Shown here: one piece after another, positions 57,954-64,000 of the stretch | Layout of the letters: each line of letters starts with the position of its first letter | Position numbering within the stretch: position 1 is the stretch's first letter | Assembly: GCF_030646155.1 (NCBI RefSeq) | Contig: NZ_JAUTDN010000018.1 | Span: 1 to 64,000, forward strand | DNA: 64,000 nt | Direction of reading: 5' to 3' | From: Conexibacter sp. CPCC 205762 | Lineage (GTDB): Bacteria > Actinomycetota > Thermoleophilia > Solirubrobacterales > Solirubrobacteraceae | Notes under the pieces: generated by a model | What the model was told of the DNA's origin: nothing | What the model saw: only the letters and a program-made list of their open reading frames with translations | The model's database searches: none | Position numbers and translations under genes: made by a program

Positions 57954-59344
57954 CGCCGGTCGGCTACTCGTTCAGCGCTCCGCCCGGGTGGCACGTGCCC
58001 GGCGGCGGATGGGTTCCGCCGGAAGGATGGACTCCCGATCCGTCGTGGCCTCCTGCGCCCGCGGGCTGGGAGTTCTGGGTCCGCGAGACGGTGGCAGCTC
58101 CGTCCGCACCGGAACCGGCGCCCGCGCCGCGCGCCGTCCCGTCTGTCGTCGCGGCGAACGCGCTGCCGGGATTCGTGCCGGAACGCGTCGAGGCCGTTGT
58201 GCTGCCGGAGCAGGACGTGCTCCGCCGGCGGGTCGCGGAACTCGAGACCGAGGTCGGGCGTCTGCGGGCCGAGGTGACCGTCGAGCTTGACGACGAACGC
58301 GTTCTGCAGGACGTCGGCATCTACCGCTACCACCATCCGCTCGAGAACGCCGCTGAGTACAAGGCCGAGCTCGAAGCGCTGAACGTGCAGATCAAGGAGA
58401 TGGTCAAGGCCGGCGAAGCCGTTCTCGCCTCGGACATGTTCACGTTCAACAACTCGCTCGCGAGAGGCCGCAAGATGACGGCCGAGTTCTCCAAGCTGAT
58501 GTTGCGCGCGTACAACGCCGAGGCCGACAACTGCGTGCGTGCGCTGCGAGCGGGCAACGTCGTGACGGCGAAGAGACGCCTCGAATCGTCAGTGGCAGCG
58601 ATCGCGAAACTCGGCACCATGATGGAGATGCGCGTCAACCCGGACTACCACGCGCTGCGGCTGCGCGAGCTGGAGCTGACCGCCGACTACCTGATGAAGC
58701 TTCAGGTCGAGAAGGAAGAGGCGCGCGAGGAGCGCGAGCGTTTGCGCGAGGAGCGTAAGGCTGAGCAGGAGCTGGCGGCGGAACGCGCGCGGCTGGACAA
58801 GGAGCGAGAGCACTACCTCAACGCTCTCCAGGCACTCGCGGCGAGTGGCGACGAGTCGGCGATCGCCGACCTGAACGACCGGCTGCAGCAGATCGACCAG
58901 GCGATCGAGCAGAACGACTACCGCACCGCCAACATCCGCGCGGGCTACGTCTACGTCATCAGCAATCGTGGCGCGTTCGGTCCGAACATCGTCAAGATCG
59001 GGCTCACACGGCGGTTGGAGCCGATGGACCGCGTCCGCGAGCTGGGAGACGCCTCCGTCCCGTTCCCGTTCGACGTGCACGCGATGTTCTTCGCCGACGA
59101 CGCCGTCACGGTTGAGTCCGATCTCCATCGTGCGTTCGCCGAGCGGCGGGTCAACATGATCAACCAGCGCCGCGAGTTCTTCTTCGCGACGCCGGCAGAG
59201 GTCCGTGCAGTGCTGCTCGAACAGGTCGGGAACCTCCTGGAGTTCGCGGACGAGCCCGAGGCGACCCAGTTCCTGCAGAGCAAGAAGTACTGGCCCGCCG
59301 AGATCGCCGCACCGACCGGTCCGAGCAACGCAACACAGCTCTAG
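57950..59344 (+). CDS. DUF4041 protein with C-terminal GIY-YIG (T5orf172/MUG113) nuclease domain
   Basis: This 464-residue protein has three parts. The first is a Trp/Pro-rich N-terminus ([20 protein letters not shown], then [14 protein letters not shown]). A DUF4041 helical region comes next (about residues 105-300, with [29 protein letters not shown] and a charged coiled coil). The last is a GIY-YIG-type nuclease domain ([65 protein letters not shown]). Such proteins occur in prophages and defence islands. It starts at an ATGA overlap with the coiled-coil gene and converges with a CoA-transferase gene at a shared CTAG. Confidence 0.82.
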   Translation: MTPVGYSFSAPPGWHVPGGGWVPPEGWTPDPSWPPAPAGWEFWVRETVAAPSAPEPAPAPRAVPSVVAANALPGFVPERVEAVVLPEQDVLRRRVAELETEVGRLRAEVTVELDDERVLQDVGIYRYHHPLENAAEYKAELEALNVQIKEMVKAGEAVLASDMFTFNNSLARGRKMTAEFSKLMLRAYNAEADNCVRALRAGNVVTAKRRLESSVAAIAKLGTMMEMRVNPDYHALRLRELELTADYLMKLQVEKEEAREERERLREERKAEQELAAERARLDKEREHYLNALQALAASGDESAIADLNDRLQQIDQAIEQNDYRTANIRAGYVYVISNRGAFGPNIVKIGLTRRLEPMDRVRELGDASVPFPFDVHAMFFADDAVTVESDLHRAFAERRVNMINQRREFFFATPAEVRAVLLEQVGNLLEFADEPEATQFLQSKKYWPAEIAAPTGPSNATQL

Positions 59345-60000
59345 AGGTCGACCGCGAACTCCGCGCCGGTCGCCTCGCGCACCTGCTCGACCGTGACGCC
59401 GGGCTGGGTCTCGACGAGGGTGATGCGGGGGCGGCCGTCGGGGGCGCGGGGGAAGTCGAAGACCGCCAGGTCGGTGATCAGGCGGTCGACGACGGCGCGG
59501 CCGGTGAGCGGGAGGGCGCAGGACTCGACGACCTTGGAGGCGCCGTCGCGGCTGCGGTGCTCCATGATCACGACCGTGCGCTTGGCGCCGTGGACGAGGT
59601 CCATCGCGCCGCCCATGCCCTTGACCATCTTGCCGGGGATCATCCAGTTGGCGAGGTCGCCGCCGGCCGAGACCTCCATGCCGCCGAGGATCGCGAGGTC
59701 GACGTGGCCGCCGCGGATCATCCCGAACGAGGCCGCGCTGTCGAAGTAGGAGTGGCCGGCGACGGCGGTGACCGTCTCCTTGCCGGCGTTGATCAGGTCG
59801 GCGTCGACCCCCTCCTCGGCCGGGTAGGGGCCGATCCCGAGCAGGCCGTTCTCCGACTGCAGCAGCACGCCCGGCCGCGCGGCGCCGGCGTCGGCCAGCA
59901 GCGTCGGCATGCCGATCCCGAGGTTGACGATCTGGCCGTCGGCGATCTCCTTCGCCGCGCGGGCGACGATCAGCGCGCGCGGGCTGATGGCAGCGCTCAT
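59341..60000 (-). CDS. 3-oxoacid CoA-transferase, subunit B
   Basis: This 219-residue subunit has [23 protein letters not shown], the active-site glutamate in [30 protein letters not shown], and [20 protein letters not shown]. Together with subunit A it transfers CoA between succinyl-CoA and acetoacetate or 3-oxoadipate; the two activities cannot be separated by eye. In an aromatic-degrading genome 3-oxoadipate is a reasonable substrate. ATGA overlap with subunit A. Confidence 0.92.
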   Translation of the reverse strand: MSAAISPRALIVARAAKEIADGQIVNLGIGMPTLLADAGAARPGVLLQSENGLLGIGPYPAEEGVDADLINAGKETVTAVAGHSYFDSAASFGMIRGGHVDLAILGGMEVSAGGDLANWMIPGKMVKGMGGAMDLVHGAKRTVVIMEHRSRDGASKVVESCALPLTGRAVVDRLITDLAVFDFPRAPDGRPRITLVETQPGVTVEQVREATGAEFAVDL

Positions 60001-60701
60001 GCCGCCACCGCCACGGTGCGGCGCTCGATCGGCTTCTCGGCCACGGGTGCCTGGAATATCCGCTGGACGAACGCGGCGGGGGTGTGGATCGCGTCGCCGT
60101 CGAGCGCGCCGACCGGGACCAGCTGCTCGACCTCGGCGATCGTCACGCGCCCGGCCGCGGCGGCGAGCGGGTTGAAGTTGCGCGCGGTGCGGCGGAAGAC
60201 GAGGTTGCCGAGCGCGTCGCCCTTCCACGCGCGCACGAGCGCGACATCGGCGACGATCGCGTGCTCGAGCAGGTGCTCGACGCCGCCGAACCAGCGCGTC
60301 TCCTTGCCGTCGGCGACCGGCGTGCCGGCGCCGGCGGGCGTGTAGAAGGCGGGGATCCCGGCGCCGCCCGCGCGCAGCCGCTCGGCGAGCGTGCCCTGCG
60401 GCACCAGCTCGACCTCCAGCTCGCCGGACAGGAACAGCCGCTCGAAGGTCTTGTTCTCGCCGACGTACGACGACACCATTCGCGCGATCTGGCCGCTCTC
60501 CAGCAGCAGGCCGAGGCCGACGCCGTCGATCCCGCAGTTGTTGCTGACGACCGTCAGGCGGCGCGCGCCTTGGGCGCGCAGGGCGGCGATCGACGCCTGC
60601 GGGATCCCGCAGAGGCCGAATCCTCCGACCGCGACGGTCATCCCGTCCTCGATCGTCGCGACCGCCTCGGCGGCGTCCGCGACCACTTTCGTGCTCTCCA
60701 T
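59997..60701 (-). CDS. 3-oxoacid CoA-transferase, subunit A
   Basis: This 234-residue subunit has [98 protein letters not shown] and ARNFNPL. It forms the heteromeric transferase with subunit B. Divergent from a LysR gene across 72 bp, which is the usual regulatory layout. Confidence 0.92.
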   Translation of the reverse strand: MESTKVVADAAEAVATIEDGMTVAVGGFGLCGIPQASIAALRAQGARRLTVVSNNCGIDGVGLGLLLESGQIARMVSSYVGENKTFERLFLSGELEVELVPQGTLAERLRAGGAGIPAFYTPAGAGTPVADGKETRWFGGVEHLLEHAIVADVALVRAWKGDALGNLVFRRTARNFNPLAAAAGRVTIAEVEQLVPVGALDGDAIHTPAAFVQRIFQAPVAEKPIERRTVAVAA

Positions 60702-60773
60702 GACAGGCGATCCTGCGTGCGTCGCACTCAGAAGTCCAATACCGAGATCGATCCAGTCTCATAAGCTTTGGCT

Positions 60774-61649
60774 ATGGAACTGCGGCAGTTGCGCTACCTC
60801 GTCGCGCTCGCCGACGAGCGTCACTTCACGCGCGCGGCGCTGCGCTGCCACGTCGCGCAGCCGGCGCTGTCGCAGCAGATCGGCAAGCTGGAGGGCGAGC
60901 TGGGCGTCGCGCTGGTCGAGCGCACGACCCGCCGCGTCGCGCTGACCGGCGCGGGCGAGGCGCTCGTCGCGCGCGCCCGCCGCGTGCTGGCGGAGCTGGA
61001 CGCCGCCGACGCCGAGCTGCAGCAGCTGACCGGCCTGCTCGCCGGCCGCCTCACGATCGGCATCACGCAGACGCCCGGCCCGTTCGACCTGCTGCCGCTG
61101 CTGCGCCGCTTCCACAGATCGCACCCCGGCGTCGAGCTGGCGGTGCGCGAGGGGCTCAGCACCGACCTCGCCGACGAGCTGCGGGCTGGCGCGCTCGACG
61201 TCGCGCTGCTGTCGCGGCTGCCGGCGGCCGGGCGCGAGCGGCTGACGCTGCAGCCGCTGGCGAGCGAGCCGCTCGTCGCCGTGCTGCCGCCGGCCCACCG
61301 GCTCGCCGGCCGCAGACGGATCGACCTCGGCGAGCTGCGCGCGGAGCCGTTCGTCGTCTTCCACGACGGCGCGACGATCCGCGAGGCGGTCGCGGCGGCG
61401 GCGCTGGCGGCCGGCTTCGCGCCGCGCGTCGCGTTCGAGATCCAGGAGGTCGGCCGCACGCGCGCGGTCGTCAGCGCCGGCCTCGGCGTCGCGGTCCTGC
61501 CGCGCTCCGACGCGACCGCCCCCGGCCCGCGCGTCGCGGTCGCCGAGCTGCGCCCGCGCCTGCGCCACGAGATCGCGCTCGCGACCCGCGCCGACGGCGC
61601 CCACACCCCGGCCGCGCAGGCGCTGCTGGCGCTGGCGGCGGCCGGCTGA
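60774..61649 (+). CDS. LysR-family transcriptional regulator
   Basis: This 291-residue regulator starts MELRQLRYLVALADERHFTRAALRCHVAQPALSQQIGKLEGELGVALVERTTRRVALTGAGEALVARARRVL, the LysR helix-turn-helix. A periplasmic-binding-like sensor domain follows (RLTIGITQTPGPFDLLPLLRRFHRSHPGVELAVREG). ATG 60774 is chosen over TTG 60768 because TAAGCT (60762-60767) is 6 nt upstream. It likely activates the divergent CoA-transferase operon in response to a pathway intermediate. Confidence 0.9.
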   Translation: MELRQLRYLVALADERHFTRAALRCHVAQPALSQQIGKLEGELGVALVERTTRRVALTGAGEALVARARRVLAELDAADAELQQLTGLLAGRLTIGITQTPGPFDLLPLLRRFHRSHPGVELAVREGLSTDLADELRAGALDVALLSRLPAAGRERLTLQPLASEPLVAVLPPAHRLAGRRRIDLGELRAEPFVVFHDGATIREAVAAAALAAGFAPRVAFEIQEVGRTRAVVSAGLGVAVLPRSDATAPGPRVAVAELRPRLRHEIALATRADGAHTPAAQALLALAAAG

Positions 61650-61741
61650 ACGGCAACGTCAGGCGGGCAGAAATCCTCGGAGCCAGCGGACTCTGCATCC
61701 GAATGGCGCCGATGTGGATCGTCATGCTCTAAGTTCCGTTC

Positions 61742-61957
61742 ATGGCAGAGCCCAACGATCAGAAGTCGTGGATCAGATATCTCCAAGACGAAGGTTGGGT
61801 CCATGAACGTGGGGGCAGCCATCAGGTCAAGATGACCAAGCCCTCATGCCGGCCGATCACCCTGCCGATGAATAAGGGCGAGCAGTACGCCAAAGGCATG
61901 AACGCTGCGATTCGGAAGCAGTCCACCGCGAACGATCCTTCTAAGCAGTCGGCTTGA
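61742..61957 (+). CDS. hicA: HicA-like mRNA-interferase toxin
   Basis: This 71-residue protein has the HicA double-stranded-RNA-binding-like fold: IRYLQDEGWVHERGGSHQVKMTKPSCRPITLPMNKGEQYAKGMNAAIRKQ. The active histidine is expected in GGSH. The usual P-x-H near ITLP reads PMN. TAAGTT ends 6 nt before the ATG, suggesting a leaderless mRNA. It is followed by the antitoxin gene. Confidence 0.85.
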   Translation: MAEPNDQKSWIRYLQDEGWVHERGGSHQVKMTKPSCRPITLPMNKGEQYAKGMNAAIRKQSTANDPSKQSA

Positions 61958-61983
61958 TCGCGTGCCCTAAGATGAGAGGACAG

Positions 61984-62220
61984 ATGCCCTCCACCAAAGA
62001 GATCCCCGTGAAGATCCACTTCGAAGACGGCTCCATGTGGGCGACCGTTGACGATATGCCTGGTGTCTTCGCAACCGGCGATACGCTCGAAGAGTTGCGC
62101 GGGAGCCTTTCCGAAGGTATCTCGCTCTATCTCGCTGAGAACGGTCAGGACGCACCTCCTGTTGACGTGACGTCCCTCGCCCCCGCCGAGACGCACACAC
62201 AGGCCGCGCTGGCCTGTTGA
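61984..62220 (+). CDS. hicB: HicB-like antitoxin
   Basis: This 78-residue protein matches the HicB partial RNase-H-like fold: IPVKIHFEDGSMWATVDDMPGVFATGDTLEELRGSLSEGISLYLAENG. It lacks an added DNA-binding domain. ATG 61984 is preferred; in-frame starts at 61972 (ATG) and 61954 (TTG, overlapping the hicA stop) are possible. Confidence 0.85.
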   Translation: MPSTKEIPVKIHFEDGSMWATVDDMPGVFATGDTLEELRGSLSEGISLYLAENGQDAPPVDVTSLAPAETHTQAALAC

Positions 62221-62244
62221 TCCTGAACTTCAGATGGTGATTGC

Positions 62245-62272
62245 GAGAGGCCCTGATCGGGCCTCTCTTCTT
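62245..62272 (+). terminator. Intrinsic terminator of the hicAB operon
   Basis: GAGAGGCCC-TGATC-GGGCCTCTC is a perfect 9-bp stem followed by TTCTTT. It is the clearest rho-independent terminator in the window. The convergent LuxR-type gene ends 27 nt further on. Confidence 0.9.
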
Positions 62273-62298
62273 TAACTCGAGGCAGCGCTGGCGGCGGG

Positions 62299-64000
62299 CT
62301 AGCCGGTCCAGTCGCGCACAAGCTCGGTGCGGGAGCGGACGCCGAGCTTGCGGTAGGCGAGCCGCAGGTGGTGCTCGACGGTGCGGGGGGAGAGGAACAG
62401 CGCCTCGGCGATCTCGCGGTTGGTGGCGCCGCCGGCGACGAGGCGGCAGACCTCGCGCTCGCGGGCGGTCAGCTCGTCGGCGCCGGCGAGCGTGGCGGCG
62501 GGCTCGCCGGCGGCGGTGCCGCGGGCGCCCGCGCTCGCGCCGCCGGGAGCGCCCGCGCCGCGGCCGGAGCCGGCGCGCTGCTGCCTGCGCTTGCCCCCGC
62601 AGGCGACCAGCTCGGCGCCCGAGCGGGTCTCCCAGGGGGCGGCACCCAGTTCGGCGAAGGTGGCGTGGGCGGCTGACAGCAGGGCGCGGGCGTCGCTGCG
62701 GCGGCGGGCGCGGCGCAGGCGCTCGCCGAACGCGAGCTGGGTGCGGGCCAGCTCGAACGGCAGCGTCACGCGCGCGTGCGCGGCGAGCGACTCGGCCAGC
62801 AGTGCGTCGAGCTGCGAATCGTCCGCCAGCAGGGCGCGGCAGCGGGCGGTCGCCGCGGCGGCCCAGGCGCCCTCGGTGCGGCGGGCGTCCTCGGCCAGCT
62901 CGTCGACGACGACCGCGGCCTCCTCGGGCCGGCCGCAGCGCACCAGCGCCTCGGCCAGGTCGGCCTCGGTGTAGAGCATCGAGGGGTCGGTCCAGCCGAT
63001 CGCGCGCGCGTGCTCGCGTGCGCGCCGGAGATGGACGACCGCGCGCTCCGCGTCGCCCTCGCCGAGCGCCAGCTGCCCGAGCGCCTGCTCTGCGCAGGCG
63101 AGCGTCGTCGTCACCTGCAGCGCGCTGCCCTGCTCCAGCACGCGCGCGGCGTGGGCGGCCGTCGCGGCGGCGTTGCCGCGCTGGCACTCCAGCAGCGCGT
63201 ACATGGCGGAGGCGAACGAGGCGGCGAACCCTCTGACGCCGCCGTCGTCGGCGATCGCGACCGCCTCGGCGGCGCAGGCCTCGGCGCGGTCCCAGTTGCC
63301 GCGGCGGCGGTGGAGGCCCGAGTGGACCGCCAGCGGCAGCGCGAGCGCGTCGACGGCGCCGTGCTCGCGCGCGCGGCGCGTCAGCATCGTCAGGCGCGCG
63401 TCGGCCTCCTCGTGATCCTCCATCCAGACGTGGCAGAGCGCCGCGACCGACAGCAGGTCGTGCAGCGGCCCGACCGGGTCGATCTGCTCCAGCGCCGCCC
63501 GCTGGCTGAGCAGCAGCGCGCGCGCCTCGCGGTGCTCGGCGAGCGCGACCAGCGCCTGCGCGTGGAGCGTCTGCGGGATCACCTTCATCGCCTCGGGCAC
63601 GAGCGCGGTCGTGCGGTCGGTCAGCCGCACCAGCCGCGCGACCGAGCCGCGCGAGACGAGCGCGACGCAGGCCTGGATCAGCAGCATGCTGGCGCGGCCG
63701 GGATCGCTGCCCTCGATCGCGTCGGCCTCCGCCTCGAGCATCTCGTAGGCCTCGGCCGGCTGGCCGGCCTGGAGGATCGCCATCCCGCGCAGCAGCTGCA
63801 CGTCGGCGCGGCGGCCGGGCTCCGCGGCGGCCGCCAGCAGCGGGTCGAGCAGCCGCAGCGCGCGCTCGGGATCGCCGGCGACGGTCGCGGCCGCGGCGGC
63901 GGCGAGCGTGCGGTTGGTCGCGGTGACGGGGTCGGGCGTCAGCTCGGCGGCGCGCTGGAACATCGTCGAGGCGGTCGCGGGCGCGCCGCGGCGGCGGGCG
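62299..64000 (-). CDS. LuxR-family regulator with TPR-like repeats, 5' end cut by window edge
   Basis: The frame is open through position 64000 on the minus strand, so the start lies outside. At least 566 residues are visible. The first ~450 form helical TPR/MalT-like repeats (ARLVRLTDRTTALVPEAMKVI; RRRGNWDRAEACAAEAVAIADDGG; ALGQLALGEGDAERAVVHLRRAREHARAIGW). The C-terminus is a LuxR helix-turn-helix (DELTAREREVCRLVAGGATNREIAEALFLSPRTVEHHLRLAYRKLGVRSRTELVRDW). An Ala/Gly-rich linker precedes it. The layout is that of large LAL-type ATP-dependent regulators, whose ATPase domain would be outside the window. Confidence 0.88.
   Translation of the reverse strand, partial: ARRRGAPATASTMFQRAAELTPDPVTATNRTLAAAAAATVAGDPERALRLLDPLLAAAAEPGRRADVQLLRGMAILQAGQPAEAYEMLEAEADAIEGSDPGRASMLLIQACVALVSRGSVARLVRLTDRTTALVPEAMKVIPQTLHAQALVALAEHREARALLLSQRAALEQIDPVGPLHDLLSVAALCHVWMEDHEEADARLTMLTRRAREHGAVDALALPLAVHSGLHRRRGNWDRAEACAAEAVAIADDGGVRGFAASFASAMYALLECQRGNAAATAAHAARVLEQGSALQVTTTLACAEQALGQLALGEGDAERAVVHLRRAREHARAIGWTDPSMLYTEADLAEALVRCGRPEEAAVVVDELAEDARRTEGAWAAAATARCRALLADDSQLDALLAESLAAHARVTLPFELARTQLAFGERLRRARRRSDARALLSAAHATFAELGAAPWETRSGAELVACGGKRRQQRAGSGRGAGAPGGASAGARGTAAGEPAATLAGADELTAREREVCRLVAGGATNREIAEALFLSPRTVEHHLRLAYRKLGVRSRTELVRDWTG

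Noticed and set aside
55110..59344. Islet considered as an integrated phage or transposon
   Set aside because: No integrase, transposase, terminal inverted repeats, target duplication or tRNA boundary could be seen.
1..64000. tRNA, rRNA and known riboswitch genes
   Set aside because: No cloverleaf-like or conserved rRNA segments and no recognisable riboswitch core were noticed. Intergenic gaps are all under 200 bp. A covariance-model scan would be needed to exclude small RNAs.

Overview
The window is very GC-rich DNA (roughly 70-75% by eye). It is densely packed, with ATGA/GTGA gene overlaps, many GTG starts and FCD-type GntR regulators. Three solute-binding lipoproteins begin with short Cys lipoproteins of actinobacterial type. 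Arginine is often encoded by AGA, which is unusual at this GC content. Together these features suggest an actinobacterium, possibly of the Thermoleophilia/Solirubrobacterales (Conexibacter-like). That taxonomic guess is inference. No rRNA, tRNA, transposase or CRISPR array was seen.

Positions 1-36215 look like one large catabolic regulon for an unidentified, probably aromatic or N-heteroaromatic, acid. It holds a CoxG-like protein (cut by the left edge) and two Rieske ring-hydroxylating oxygenases with their small subunits, but only one ferredoxin and no reductase. A FCD-GntR regulator (2673) is followed by a ten-gene operon (3526-13720): DUF1185, EthD-like, DapA-family, ornithine cyclodeaminase-like, VOC extradiol-type dioxygenase, SDR, alpha/beta hydrolase, ThDP enzyme, aldehyde dehydrogenase and polysaccharide-deacetylase-like. 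A second operon (13777-18018) ends in a type 2 isopentenyl-diphosphate isomerase, a flavin split-barrel protein and a UbiX-like flavin prenyltransferase, which suggests dedicated supply of prenylated FMN. Two NitT/TauT-type ABC importers (18191-21741 and 28521-31900), a chemoreceptor, a CocE-like hydrolase, an MFS transporter, another aldehyde dehydrogenase, a DUF1445 protein, a BBE-type FAD oxidase, and the Mo-cofactor genes mocA-like and xdhC-like complete the region. Nine copies of a palindrome close to CTGTATACAG lie at the promoters of these units. They tie them into one regulon, most likely governed by the GntR protein at 2673, which carries a copy in its own promoter.

Positions 36216-45078 are a mixed stretch: two secreted proteins of unknown function, a MazEF-type toxin-antitoxin pair, a small membrane protein, two SDRs, an EmrB-type efflux pump divergent from a TetR regulator, an XRE/MmyB-type regulator, and several very small genes.

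Positions 45079-55109 are a second catabolic locus. On the minus strand are a cupin, a zinc alcohol dehydrogenase and a family III CoA-transferase. Divergent from them are a second FCD-GntR regulator, a ribose-type ABC importer (permease, double ATPase, binding protein), an aldehyde dehydrogenase and an HMG-CoA-lyase-family enzyme. Two strong hairpins sit between or inside the last genes.

Positions 55110-59344 form a small defence-like islet: an AbiE-type toxin-antitoxin pair and a coupled pair made of a coiled-coil protein and a DUF4041/GIY-YIG nuclease. The window ends with 3-ketoacid CoA-transferase subunits divergent from a LysR regulator, a HicAB toxin-antitoxin pair with a clear terminator, and a LuxR-type regulator cut by the right edge.

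Across the window, at least fourteen first genes start 6-8 nt after a TANNNT box with no room for a ribosome binding site. This points to widespread leaderless transcription.
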